From Brachionus koreanus (Eukaryota; Rotifera; Eurotatoria; Ploima; Brachionidae), in the NCBI GenBank assembly GCA_016987375.1, contig PJRA01000263.1, positions 4,194,908-4,258,907 of the forward strand: a stretch of 64,000 bases of DNA. Reading direction: 5' to 3'. Made by a program: the position numbers and the translations under genes. This document shows positions 1 through 12,900 of this stretch, piece after piece. Below the pieces are notes generated by a model, which was not told the origin of the DNA, searched no databases, and was given only the letters and a program-made list of their open reading frames with translations. Every line of letters begins with the position of its first letter. Position 1 is the first letter of the stretch.

Positions 1-77
1 ACTAAATCCTTATAAATTCTAAAAAATAAAAGCAAATTTTTAAATTTACTAGGAAAATAATCTTTTTTAATTAGAAA

Positions 78-1006
78 TCAAACAAAATTTACCTTTGAAA
101 ATAAATTATAAAATTCACTATAACCCATCGGTAATTGACTTTGTAAATTATGATTTAATCGCTTGAAACAAATAATTTATTTTTTTATTTTAATAAATAT
201 CTAAAATACTTCGATAACTGTTTCTATATGTTGAATTTTATCTTCTTCGTCAAATTGAGGCTTTACGTTAGGTCCCATCAAATCATACAGACATCTTATA
301 ATGCTTTCAATTTCCTTTAAAAAAAATTTTACGCAAATAAACAAAATTTGAAAGAAAAAAAAATATTGATTTGCTTTAATTACATCTTGGCTTATTTTCC
401 CGTCCCTATTTGTGTCATAAAAATAAAAAAGCCACTTAATTCGATCATCCAAATTTCCTCTAACCAAAGTTGAAAGCACAATTAAGAATTCTTTGAAATT
501 AATTTCATTTTTGATTCTATTTGGTTTTTTCATCGAATTCGAAGCTTGTTGTGACATGGCCGAAAACAAGTGCTTTGAAAACAGCTGTGTGTCGCCACAC
601 GAAAATATGTGAGAGTAAATATCGGCTAAAGCCTTTTCGGTTAATATTCCATTAGGACATTTCTCAAAATACAATTAAATACTATTAAAAAAATCAAAAT
701 GAAATTATTACTATTTTGAAATCACGGTAGATGAATTGAATTTCAGCTTTTGAAAATTTTGTTTCAATAATTAAGTTTTCAATATCAAAAACCTTAGGAT
801 CTTCTCCGTTGAATCTTGAATTTGCGCCACTATCGTGTGGATCTGTTGATATTAATTTACTATTTAGATTCTGTTTTAAAAATAAATTTACCGCTATTCC
901 AATCTCGTAAAACTCTGGTTAGACCATGGCTCAATCTTCTTGTAAATCGTCTAGCTTTTGAACCTATACTAACCGGTTGATTATTAAAATTCGCGTTTAC
1001 GTTCAT
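78..1006 (-). CDS. KChIP-like neuronal calcium sensor (EF-hand)
   Basis: Predicted 233-residue protein of the NCS/KChIP family, which binds the N-terminus of Kv4 potassium channels and tunes their gating and surface expression. Exons in transcript order are 892-1006, 712-842, 384-662, 210-314 and about 93-161 (readthrough stop at 78-80). All junctions are GT..AG and in phase, and introns are 48-69 bp. A basic variable N-terminus (residues 1-38) precedes the conserved core, with YRDFK then CPNG near residue 82 and CLYDLMG around 185. EF-hand 3 (DTNRDGKISQDE, about 165-176) is canonical. EF-hand 2 has a long insertion (SQQASNSMKKPNRIKN) and lacks acidic ligands. EF-hand 4 is reduced to a region without Asp/Glu ligands. 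The usual C-terminal helix is missing, either because the protein ends early or because a last exon lies left of base 1. Family is fairly sure; subfamily and C-terminus are not. Confidence 0.75.
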
Positions 1007-4000
1007 TTTATTTTTTTAAATTAGGCTCATTTTTTCGTTCAGTTAGAAAATCTACAAGAGAAAATATTTGAAATTTTAGGAAGCAATCTAAAGTTGATTA
1101 CACATGGATAAAGGATCTTAATTTGACTGAGCTTAAGTGCCTTTCAAGCCTAGCTAAAAACGATCCAAGATTACTGAATATACAAAAGCATGTCTTAGAG
1201 CATTTAATTTTGGTTGCATGAATAAATGCATAATGACACTCAATTTAGAAAAAAGCATCAAATTGAACAAATTTTGATTCAATATTTTATCATTAGAGAA
1301 AATTAAGTAAAGTTAAAATAAAGTTAATCAACAATAATGTCATCTTGAGCATTTTTATTTATTAATTAAATATTTGGTGCCAAAAAAGTTCAAAAAAAGA
1401 ATATTGATAAATTTCGATTTAATTCAAAACAAAAATTTATTGAATTCAATTTTCAATATTTTTTTTTTAATTTTAGTTTGAATAAGAATAAAATTTTTTT
1501 TTATGTACAGAATTTTAATTTAAAAATTAATTGACTGGTATGAATTTGTGTATATTATTTCCTTAGAAAAAAATTAAAACTCATATCACAAAATTTAAAT
1601 TCCGGTTGAGATAATAGTCGATTTGATAAAAAAAGAGGAAATTTTACATTCTGAAAGCTGTCTTTAATTTAAAAAAAAATAATCAAAAATTTACCTTTAA
1701 ACTATAAAATTGAAAAAGTTAATTACGAAAAGATTTCATTAAAAAATTTATAAATAAATTAGTTAAATTAGAAAAATAAGACTAAACTAGTGAACTAATT
1801 TTTATGGTAAAAAAAAACAGAGTTATCTCACTCTATATTTACGAAAATTTTTTCAGCTGAGATGAATTATTCCCTTCTTTCACGTCTAAAAAAATATGCT
1901 AAAGAATCAAAATTGTGATTTACTTGCATTTTAATAAATAATTATTAATCTCTTAGATCTCATTATTTAAATAGCTGTTTTTCAAATTAGACTCATGCGG
2001 AAAAGATTTAATCGTGTTGTTAGTTTTTGTCGATTTTTAAAGATTTTCAAATAAAGCTTTTCAATCTTAAGTATTCATTAATAAGAAAAAATCAATGAGC
2101 TTTTTATTTGAAATTTATTTTATAAGCTTTTGTTTTTATTGACTTACTTAGAAGCTTCTAAAGCCAAAATATATCTCAAAGTCATAAAAAAGATTACATC
2201 ATTGAATTAATCGTTCATTAAAAATAAATTATTCTCCGTTGAGGCAGACTCTTTAATTTCTGTTAATCTCTACTTCTTAAAGTACTTTCAGTCGTTTTAA
2301 AAGTGCTATTTTAGTCAAAAAGCAATGTCAATTCTTTATTCGAGTCTTGCCAAAAGAAAAATTGAAATTTAATGAAATTCTCAGAGTGTCACTCGGGCTT
2401 AAACCATTTGAATCTAATTAATTTTAAACCAATGTTACTTTTAGAATTTAAAAATTTTAAATATTAAATATAATTTATCAGAGTTTTTCAAAAAAAAAAA
2501 CCTAGAAAATAAATTGTTAAAATAATTATTGTTTGATTTATTAAAATGAAATTAAATATATGAAATCTTTTACACATTACAATCAAAAATCGATTAATTC
2601 TTATTTATTCTCGCTAAGTTAAATATTGTTTTACGCTTTTTTACATAAGAACATAAATTTTTTATTTTTGTTGAAAGGTAAATAAAAAGAAATACAATTT
2701 CTCATTCAACAAAAAATAAAATGTTTACTAAGGGAATAAATATATTAATTTTGAATATTTCTCTATTAATGTTTTCCATCTAAACAATTTTATTCCTAAT
2801 TAGTCAAAGTTAATTTTGCTCTTGAAATTAGAATAGTTTTGAGTAAGTTTATTTCAAAATTAAAAAGAAAATTTTGGACAAAATTAACCAGTCCTGTTAG
2901 AATCTATGCATTGTTTAGATTTTTGAAAATTTAATAATCTTAGCAGTTATGATTGGAATTAATTTAATCATTTTCTTTACACCTACTTTTTGTTCATCTA
3001 TTTGAAATTTCCCCACTGAATTTTTAACATCAATTTAATTAAATACGCTAATTTTTGTTAAAATTTTGAAATCGATTAGACTTGATTGATAATTAAAATT
3101 TATTAAATTAAAATCAAATCATTTAAATAAAGATGTTCAGCTTGGTATCAATATCAAAAATTTATCATATCACATATCAACAAGTAGTTCAAGTGAATCT
3201 TTAGAAGCAATCAAAAAAGTATTTAGTACCAAAACGTGGAGAACGTGGGTTAAAGGTACATTTGGAAAAAAAGCATAAAAAACTAAATTGTTTTTATTTA
3301 AAATTCAATTTACTTAAAAAAATATATTTTTTCCTGATAACATTAATGTTTTCAAATTAATAACAAAACTGGAAAGAGTAACTATGATAACTTATAATGT
3401 TATCAACTAATAAAAAAAAAACAATAAAAACCCGAAATTTAATATTCAGTTATTTTTAAATTAGTAAATATAAAATTAACTTAAGATTATAAAAAAAATG
3501 AATAATTTATTTAATTTAGTTGTATTTTTTATTTTTATAAAAAAAATATGAAGTGATCGATAAGATTTCTGTTGAAATTAATAAAATGTTGTCAATTTTT
3601 GATTAAATTTGTGTCATTTTTTTAAAATTAACAAAAAATAATAACAATTAAAATAAATAAAGTATTCTAAAATTATAGAAATTGTAAACTAGAACTTTAG
3701 TTAAGGAGCTATTTCATATTGTGAAAATAATTTCATAACTTCAAAAATAAAGTAATATCTTTTAATTAAAAAAAAAAGATAAATTGATTAGTTTCCATTA
3801 TCAATTATGTCACATAATTGAGTTTAGAAATAGATGACAATTTTAAGAATTATTCAGTAAGGAAGTGTATTTTTCTAATTTTATTATATTAAATTATCAG
3901 TAACAAAGCTAAAATATAATTTAAGATTTTATTTGCCATTCTCAAAAAAAAACTAAAATCAATATTTTTTAAAAGGATCCCAGATATAAATCTAGCTTTC

Positions 4001-5496
4001 TTTCATTTAGAAAAAAAGGAAATATTTATAGATATGTGATTTATTCACTTTCTAGATATTAAAAATATCATTTCAAAGCATTAACTAGTCGAAATTATTC
4101 TGGTTTATTGATTTGAAAAATTTATTCGGGTGAGAAAAAGATTTTTGAAATTAATCTATCATTTTATATATCGATATGAAAATTTTAACAAAAAAAAAAA
4201 GCTAAATTTGCTCAAAAATCGAAGTAATTTGGTTTAACTTGATAATCTTGTAGTTTAGGATTGTTTTAAAAATTATTATTATTAATTTTCGATTAGTGCC
4301 AATTCTGACGATGACATAAATTTTAAATAAAAAGAGTAAAAATCATTCATTTGGCAATTTTTTTCTGAAAGAAATGAAAATAATTTAAAAGCAAAATTTC
4401 AATAAATATTTAAACATATTAATTGAGTATTGTCACTGGTTACAATACAATTTAATCGTATACATAGAGGAAAGATAGTATACATAGTGTATATAGAGGA
4501 AAGGACAAAAGGTGTCTTTCAAAGGCCAAGATATGGATCCGAATCTAAATTAAAAAAAAACAACATATTATTCTTAATGAATACCAAAACATTCAAAATT
4601 GAATAAATAATCTGTCTAATGCAAAAAATTAATCAAAATTAATTGAATTTAATTAATTGCTCATTTAAATGTCTAAAATTAATTGATAGAAAATTTGTAT
4701 TAATCTAAGCATTAAATTTTAAATAATTTCTAAAAATTAGAATGATTGAAAAGAGAATATTCTAGGAGTAAATAATTTCTAGAAAAATAATTTAAAAAAT
4801 TAGCTAAGATTAAGAAATTCTTTCTTTTTTTAACGAAAATAACCTAAAAAAAAATAAAAGATTCGATTGTTTTCATCAAATATTGTTTGAAATATAGAAA
4901 ATCATTCAATCATTAATTATTTCCAAAGCTATTTTTATTCAATAAAATTCCAATAAAAGACAAAATAGATGTAATCATTAAAAGAAACTCTAATATTTTT
5001 AAAATTTGCCTAGCTATCTTGATGACTTTTTATGCCAACTCTTTCATCAAAATTCTTTCTAATAATCGATACATAAATGGTTAAAAAAATATAATATTAA
5101 AAGTTCAAGTGTAAAAATCAACAACTTGAAAAAATTTAATCTATTTCTATTAAGAAACATTTCAACAAAATCAGACAATAACATTATCACCAATAATATT
5201 TATTTTTAGACTTATATTATTTTGAATCCAATATATGAACTGAAATTTTAATTAAATTATTTTCATAATAATTTTTTTGTTTGAAAGATTTCAAATTTAT
5301 TATTATATAAAAATTAATTAACTTTTTTTCTAATAAGACTTCAATAAAAATAAATTTTGAGAAAATTATTTAAAGCCTTAACCAAGCATAATGGAGATTA
5401 AGAAACCTTGTTATAAATTGCTGTCGCTAACCATGTAAACTTAGAAATAAATATAAAAAATTGTTAAAATTTTTTCGGAACTATTGTGAAAAAAAA
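1007..5496. other. Gene-free stretch with two exon-like islands
   Basis: No gene could be built here. The sequence is very A+T-rich with stops in all frames. Two short + strand islands look more coding than their surroundings, at about 1075-1219 and 3090-3279 (see findings). A small imperfect duplication around GTATACATAGAGGAAAG lies at about 4459-4504. Nothing else is supported. Confidence 0.5.
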
Positions 5497-5979
5497 ATGG
5501 TTCTAAACGCTAATCAAAAAGCTAAATTACAGGAAAAAAAGATTCAGCGCATGTACAATAAACGAGCCAAAGTAGGAATTAAAGATTTGGAATTATTCAA
5601 GCTAAATGCTGTTTTGCTGGTTATTTCTATTTTTTTCATTATCAGTGGCACTGTTATAATTGGTGTTTTACTTGGTGCAGTCGGGGGACAAGATGCAATC
5701 ACTGACATTAGCCTAGAAAGCTTTGATACCAGTAATAGCAAATATTTATACTACGTTGGAGCACATATCGGAGCTGTAGTAGCAGGTTTAGGCATATTTA
5801 TCCTCATTTTATGCTTGGTGGGGTTTATAGATGATTATTCAAAAACTAAAAAGAGATTAATTGAAAAAATTATTAAAGAGGATCAAGAAAAAGCAGCAGC
5901 TGAGGCCGCTAAAAATGCAAATATGAACATTTTTCAAATGCTGGCTCTTAATGCCAAAAATAGCAAATTAGCCAACTAA
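5497..5979 (+). CDS. Two-pass membrane protein of unknown function
   Basis: Single-exon 160-residue protein. The ATG at 5497 is the first in frame; the frame is also open upstream but has no ATG. Residues 1-33 are highly basic and polar. TM helix 1 covers about 37-60 and TM helix 2 about 88-111. A 27-residue acidic and polar loop lies between them, and a basic, Ala-rich, coiled-coil-like tail (112-160) follows. There is no cleavable signal peptide, so an N-in/C-in topology with a short extracellular or lumenal loop is inferred from the positive charges on both termini. I do not recognise the family. It lies 31 bases upstream of SDHAF4 on the same strand with no polyadenylation signal between them, so the two may be cotranscribed. 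Confidence 0.7.
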   Translation: MVLNANQKAKLQEKKIQRMYNKRAKVGIKDLELFKLNAVLLVISIFFIISGTVIIGVLLGAVGGQDAITDISLESFDTSNSKYLYYVGAHIGAVVAGLGIFILILCLVGFIDDYSKTKKRLIEKIIKEDQEKAAAEAAKNANMNIFQMLALNAKNSKLAN

Positions 5980-6010
5980 ATTTTAATTACATTTTTTTTA
6001 TTTTAGAAAA
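5980..6010 (+). promoter_or_regulatory. Intercistronic spacer with 3' splice acceptor
   Basis: The whole space between the two coding regions is 31 bases. It holds a T-rich tract ending in TTTTAG at 6001-6006, four bases before the next ATG, and no AATAAA. A promoter plus 5' UTR would hardly fit. The arrangement is what a spliced-leader trans-splice site inside an operon looks like. Trans-splicing is known in bdelloid rotifers, nematodes and flatworms; its use here is inferred. Confidence 0.5.
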
Positions 6011-6340
6011 ATGTCTAAATTGATTTCAATATCTCGTCCTTTACTCTCAGAATTTTCGATTGTAAATAAAAAAACACTAATTCAAATTGTACATCATTCA
6101 ACAAAATCCATTGATAATCAATCTAAAAAAACAAATGAAAACAAAAAAAGGGGCAAAACTCCAAAAGGTCGATTTGACGAAGAATATGATGAATCACCTC
6201 TTTCATATAGCGAAAAAGAACCATTAGCTAGACATCCCAACGGAGTAAACCCTAAAACTGGCGAAATCGGTGGTCCAGCTGGTCCAGAACCAACAAGATA
6301 TGGCGACTGGGAACGTAAAGGAAGAGTTACTGACTTTTAG
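6011..6340 (+). CDS. SDHAF4: Succinate dehydrogenase assembly factor 4
   Basis: Single-exon 109-residue protein, close to the roughly 108 residues of the human orthologue. SDHAF4 acts in the mitochondrial matrix, binding flavinated SDHA and helping it join SDHB during assembly of complex II. Residues 1-40 form a basic, Ser/Thr-rich, acid-poor presequence typical of matrix import. The conserved C-terminal block starts at [12 protein letters not shown] and includes [28 protein letters not shown] and a terminal VTDF. This C-terminal signature is diagnostic of the family. The start at 6011 is the only sensible ATG and follows a splice-acceptor-like TTTTAG by four bases. Downstream partner of the membrane-protein gene in a probable operon. 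Confidence 0.93.
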   Translation: MSKLISISRPLLSEFSIVNKKTLIQIVHHSTKSIDNQSKKTNENKKRGKTPKGRFDEEYDESPLSYSEKEPLARHPNGVNPKTGEIGGPAGPEPTRYGDWERKGRVTDF

Positions 6341-6907
6341 ACGTTTAGTTATTATTTTACCTTTTTTTTTTTTTTTTTAAATAGTTGGACTTATAAATAA
6401 ATTAATTAATATTATTTTATTGTCTTTTTTTATTATTATTCTTTCTTTAATGATAATTTCTACTAATTAATCAATTCGGTGATTCTCAGCTAAATTTAAA
6501 AACAAAAATTAATAGATTTCTTTTCACATATTCATAAATCAAATTTTTTACACAATTTCAAAAAATAATGGATTAAAAAATAGAAAATTTTGTTTGAAAA
6601 TAAAAACAATTAAAAATTTGATTTTATTACAACTCGTTGATACAAAAAAAAACTATATTCCAACTGAGCCGGCTAAATTATTCAAGAATTGATTTATTAG
6701 AATAAGAAAAAAAAATTAAATTTATTAAATTTTAGTTTTAATACAATCATATTACTATATTTAAACAGTTGAAGTTATTTTTTTTTTATACAAAAAATGC
6801 TCTGAATTTTAAAAAATTAACAAAATACTTTAATAAAAATTAAAAAAATTTAAAATTCCCGCTTTACAGAAGTTTCTTCTTCTTCGAGTATTTTCATTGA
6901 ATTTAAT
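6341..6907. other. Convergent 3' region of SDHAF4 and BAZ1A
   Basis: Intergenic stretch between two convergent genes, A+T-rich with long T and A runs. It holds an AATAAA for SDHAF4 at 6396-6401 and TTTATT (AATAAA on the - strand) near 6691 and 6718 that could serve BAZ1A. No coding potential seen. Confidence 0.5.
6396..6401 (+). terminator. Possible polyadenylation signal of SDHAF4
   Basis: AATAAA 55 bases after the SDHAF4 stop. The hexamer is common by chance in DNA this A+T-rich, so only its position supports it. Confidence 0.4.
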
Positions 6908-9900
6908 TCAAAATAGCAACTTTTTCAGCGTTTTCTCAAAATAGCTAGAGACACGTTCTCCTGTTTTGTATATTTCGCTACCGGGCTCGTTATATGCACG
7001 ACAATTTTCAAATACTATACGAATATCTTCTAAAATTGCTTCATGATCATGATATTCAAGATTTTGCATCTTTTTTTTGATTGTGGAAAAATCCATTGGC
7101 TTCGATATAACTTCTAAATAATCTGGTGCCTTTTGGTTTTAAGATATTGTTAAAAAAATTCCAAAAACTTCAAACAAAAAATCCCAATACCTGACGTTTG
7201 GTTACTGGTTTCAAAAAGGGCCAAGCGTCTGGATGCTTCATTAAATCTTTAAGGATATTTTCCAATTTTTTCATTCGCTCCGAAAATTCAGAATTTCTAG
7301 TGCTGGCGTGAGAGGATGGTGCTTTAAAAAAATATTTAATTCAAAATCAATTTGATTTAAATTCATTATTTTTGTTTAAAAAAATTTAATCTAGCATATC
7401 TCTATTTAAAAAGAAAAGTTGGTTAACTAATAACTATTCAAATAAAATTTTGTCTATAAAAATTGCTAAATAAGTCTAAAAAAGATTACTTTAATTTATT
7501 AATTTCATTAGAATTTTGATGAAATATTTTTTTAATTCCATTTTTTTATAATTCGTTTTCACAAATTGAAAAAATATTAACTTTTTTTTCTCATAAGACT
7601 TATATAAATCAATTTATTTTGATTGATCTTTTTTTTTTCAACAAGTGTTAAACTTCGACATGGATTTTTACAAATTTAAGAATTTTAAAATTAGATTTTG
7701 ATGCTTCGTAAAACTAAACATCAAAATAATTATTATTAATTTTTTTAAATTCAACCTATTAAATTTTAATAATTTAACTACAACATTTTGACTGAATTTT
7801 TTTTTAGAATGAATAAATTTTCTTAAAATTCTAAATAAAAATCTAAACAAATTAAAATATTTTAATTACATAATTCATGAGTTTTGGCACGCTTACGCTT
7901 ATTTTGATTAGATTCTTCATCAGTTCCATTGCCAGTACTAAATTCATCACTCAATTCACAGTAGATCAATTTAGCACTTCGACTTCTGCCTAATCTTCTG
8001 GATCCATTTTCAACACTTGAACCATTTGAATTAGTAGAAGTACTCGAAGCAGATGTAACACTTTTAGATTGCTTTTTATCGTCCTCTGAATCATCGATCA
8101 ATTTACGTTTTCTAGATTTAGTCTTTTTTTCAACATCTTCATTAATGCTTTGATCATAATTCACTTTGGCTTTGGACCTGCTACGCCTTGTTTTTTCCTC
8201 ATTTTCAGTTTCACTTTCAATTTCTTGGTCTTCATCAAAATCTTCTACTTTTCTTTTCTTATTCTTCGTTTCATCATCGATTTGACTATTCTCATCGGAA
8301 TACAAATCATCATTAAAAGTTTTGCGTATTTTGCGAGGAGTTTTTTCAGTTAGCTTTGGCCTGCACTCTGAACAGTGCCAATCCGAAGTCGGCTTCTCAC
8401 TCAGAGCTGGTCTTAGACAATAAAGATGATATCCTCTATCGCACTCACAACACAATACCATGTGTTCTGGATCACCTTTTTTTCTACATATTTTACATTT
8501 GGCGTTTAATGTCGACTTAGACCATGCTATACTTTCATCCAAATTTTGCAAATGAATAAACAGCTGAGACAGTGTAGTACACGACATTAATGATCTTTCC
8601 CATATAAGTAAAATTCCATGTCTTTGGTCATCATTTTTTTTCTTTCGATCAGGAGTCTTGTTAATGTCACCCAGGGGTGTGCGTAAATATTTCTTATCTA
8701 CTGATTGCTCAATTTGAAGCATTACTTTAGCAAAATTGTTTACTATGTTCATGTGAATTTCCGAACTAGAAATTTCCTGTACAGATGAGCTGAGAAAGTC
8801 AGCAAACTTAAGAGACGGAAAATTAGTTACTTCTTTGGCAGATTTTGGCACATCACCCCAAATTAAATTTTCACTAAGAGGGTCAAAGTGACCTGATTGA
8901 ATGCTTTCTCTCCATTTGACTCGGTTTTCTACTTTTAAATGACCTAGACCACCAATCATTATTTGTTCTTCAAGTTCCAGAAGCTTTTCTCTAAGATCGT
9001 TTTCCATATATTCATGAGAAGAAATACTAGAGAATGAGTTTGATACCTGAGATGAAGAATCACTCAAATGAACAAGTAATTCTTTCATTTCTTTTGTTTT
9101 TGGTCCTCTCTTTTTTGGAATATTATTCTGGACAAGACTATTTGCTAGAACATTGTTTACATTTTCTTTGAGACAATTTTTTAGACTTGTCTCAATGTCT
9201 TCGGCACTCATAGTTAAACTATTAATTAGAAAATTAGATTTTTGGATGTGTTCGACAATCCGGGTCTTAAAATCAGTGAGTGCTTGTTTCAACTCGGACT
9301 CTCGGATACCTCTTTCAGTAAGTTGTTCTAATAGCTGGTCTAAGCTTTCGGCCGTATAATAAAAACCCCATTTAGTTTCGCCAAAAATATACTCATTTAA
9401 TTTAGGAGTGTAATCGATCTTAGGATGGTTTTCTTTTCCAAATGTTTTGTTTTCTTTTTTAGGACTAGTCTTAGGTGCTGGATTGATTTCGTAGCTAGGA
9501 TCATCTTCGACAAATAAACCAGGTAATGATTTAAAAATCCAGTAGCGTCTGTGAAATCGGTCGCGTCCTAAAGGAGTCATTGAGTATTTTATTTGTAATT
9601 GGTATATTTCTTCTATTAGGCTTTTTTCTTTTTTCAGGTAATCTTCTCGTTTTTTTGTACTTTCGGCGAGCTGTTTAGCTTCTTCTTCTTCATTACTCAA
9701 CGATTTGCGTTCTTTGGTTTTTGATTCCTTTTGTATTGCTCTTTCTTGCATCTTTTTTTTCCATCTTTCTGACGCTTCTTCTCTAACTCGACGATTCTCC
9801 TCAGTTTGAAGATCTCTTAATTGAGCTTTCAATTGGCACATTTTGTGTAAATTATCTTCTAGCAAGTCTCTAAAACGAACTTGACTCATGAGTTGATCAC

Positions 9901-12900
9901 AAAGACACTTCAATATTTTTAGCTTTTCACCTTTATAAAGAAAATAGTAGTAAGTATTTTTTTTAAAGAGTGATCAAATAACATAATTCTTATTTTGTAT
10001 TTAAACAAAATATTCAATAAAAATCTTTAAAAAATCTAAATAAATGGAACTAATGAACTTTGATAAAATAAATTTTTTTATTTTGATATTGAATAAATAA
10101 AAATTTCTGAAGTAAATTTAAAAAAAAAATACGAAAATTTTTTAAATAAAGTCCAAAAAGCTAATTTAATTTATGTGTTCTTGCGTAAAATTTTTTCTGT
10201 AAGAACTAAATAAAAAAAATCAGAATAAAAATCATTTTAAAGACTTTTCAAAGTCAAATTCAAAGTCATTTGTATGTTTTAAGTTCATAATTTTTCAAGT
10301 AGATCAAATTTTATTTTGAGTATATTATGTTCTTGAAATTTCATCCTTCTCAAAAACACAAAAAAAAATTTTCTATCAAGCCAATTGACTATAGTTTCAT
10401 GAATTTTGAACAACTCTGCAAAAAATGATTATTTTGCTAGGAATCTAAACATCTTATTTTTAGATTTTTAGCTACTTATATGCTTTGAATAATGCTTTAA
10501 CTCAAAGTAATAAAAATACTTTTAAACTAGTGTTGGGTACCGTCAGTGGTGGCCACTAAAAATGGTTTCGGCCGCTATGATGACGGTGTACAAAAATAAA
10601 GCTTAAAAAAAAATAAATATATGAAAATTTGATAGATAAAAGAATTGGGCATTGAGCAAGAAAAAAAGTTGAAATTTTGAAAAAAAATTTATCAATCGCG
10701 GCCATCAAGACGGTCAGCACCATTTTTTTGGCGGTCTAGTAGCCGTCACTGACGATACCCAACATATTTTAAACAGATAGCAAATTTCTTTGTTTAATAG
10801 ATTTAATAATCTTTTTAAATTCTGAGAAAGCTTTAATTTTTCCTATTTTTAGGATAAAAAAAATTTTAAATAATAACAAAATAAAATACTAAGTATATAA
10901 AAAAATAAATTTTCCTAGAATTTTTTTTTAAATTAAGATTAAGAATTTACAAAAATTTAAATTAATATTTAAAGCTAATTTTAACATGACCAAAAATTAC
11001 CTGGCTCCAATTCAAAAACATTTGTTTCTTCAAGTTTTTTAAGAATATTTTTTTCTCTCAATCCAAAATCTATTCCAGTCTCGTCCATTCGAGTGTAACC
11101 ACCTCTTTGCTGGTACCAAAATTTCACCTTGGACGTGTGCTTACAACCACTTGTTAGAAGATAAAGCCTCAACATTTCGGAAATAGTATAGACATCTAAA
11201 CCTATTCGAATCATACTCTTTCCTTGAATACTTTTAATTAAAATGTTTAAATTTTCCGCCATGTTCACATAAGATTCTCTGTCATTTGCTTGTCTGAACG
11301 GGTCGTGGTATAAACTCTCTATACCAATCTCTTCCGATTCCAACTCTTCTTCGTGAACTGACTCGTTATCTGATTCACCGTTTTGGTCTTCGAATGTCTC
11401 TTCATCATAGCATTTGAAAATAGAATCGAGAAAAAAGAGAAGTAAATTGCACAATGCACTATCACAACTCTTTGAAAAAAGGGCATTTTCTAGCAAGTTA
11501 AAATTGAAGCCGTTTGGAAAATCGGACTTAATATCAAATAGATCTCCGAAATTAGTGACGAATTCCAAGATCATTAAAGCATCGCCAAACATGTCTTGGC
11601 TCAGCTTACTTTTAATCGGGACTGGTTTTTGCAACTCGGACAAATTTTCGCACTCTAAATCTTCGCGAGGTTTTTTCAACTCTTTTAAATACTCGGCTTG
11701 TTTTCTTTTTTCTTCCAGTTGTCTTTTTTTTTCTCTTTCTTTTTCCTCTTTTTTGACTATTTTGTCGCCTTCGGTCTCGATATGGATCATTTCTTTGTCA
11801 TCATCGTCCAGAGTATAATCTCGCCAAATGCTAAACTCTTCATCGGTCATTTCAATTACTTTTTTATGCAATATTTGTATTATTTTATAGGCATTTTCCT
11901 GACATTCTTCGTTATTGTCATCAATTTCCGATTCATCCGATTCTATTTTTGATTTTTCTTCAGATTTAGACTTTGCAGGAGATTTTAAAAATCCTCTAGC
12001 CGATTTAGAAAACTGCCCGCGTCCAAAAGTTACTTCGAATTTTGGCGCATAGCCCGAAAATATGTCCGAGAATTTTGTTTGCTCTAAATTAAATTTTTTC
12101 ACCGCTTCATCGGTCACCCGCCATATTCCATCAGGTGAAATCTCACAGTTTAGTTTTATATAAATGTAAATTTTGTCTTTAGTTAGCAAATTTTTAACTC
12201 TACAAATTTGATCTGCTCGAACAGTCTGCTTAGGGTTAGTGGCTGTCTCAATTACATATTTTATTTGAGATGGCTCTGAAACAATAAAATTTTAGTTAAA
12301 AAATAGATGTCGAATCTTAGGCCTAAAGACAATTCAAGCTTTGCTCATAATACAAGTAGATTCAATAGTAAAAAATTATCCAAAAGTTATTACCAATCAA
12401 TAGTCCATTTTTAGACGGATCATCACCAGCCTCATCAGCTTCTGCTTGGTTTATTTTTTTTGGTAAGATGACGTCAATAACTTTACATTGATTATTTCTG
12501 TAAATAAAAATTTTTATTTTTAATTTTCTTGTTTTAAATTAATAAAAATAAATATTGAAATTAAAATGAAAAAAAATTACTTCGAAGAAGACATTACAAG
12601 AGTTTCGCCCTTGAAGTAGCGTTCATTTGCAAACCCAAAAACATCACCTATAACTTCTTTTATACTTGAAAAAGTATTTAAAATAAATATACTAAAACAA
12701 GAATTTAAAAAAATGTACTTTCCACGCGTAGTTTTGTAAAGAAGATACACGACTGCTTTTTCCAACGGCTTTGATATTGGCTTGATAGATTTTAGAGCCT
12801 TCTCTTCGCTTTCCACTGCTTCGGAAAAAGTAAGCCCAGTCTTACCGGTCAAATAGCAAGTCCAAACTAAACTATTACACAAAATAGTTCGCTCAAAATA

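Noticed and set aside
5461..5496. N-terminal extension of the two-pass membrane protein
   Set aside because: The frame is open but has no ATG; the first real start is 5497.
12661..12718. Treating the frame through 12665-12718 as BAZ1A coding
   Set aside because: The stretch is Phe/Ile/Asn-rich, breaks the WAC domain, and is bounded by in-phase GT and AG; it is an intron.
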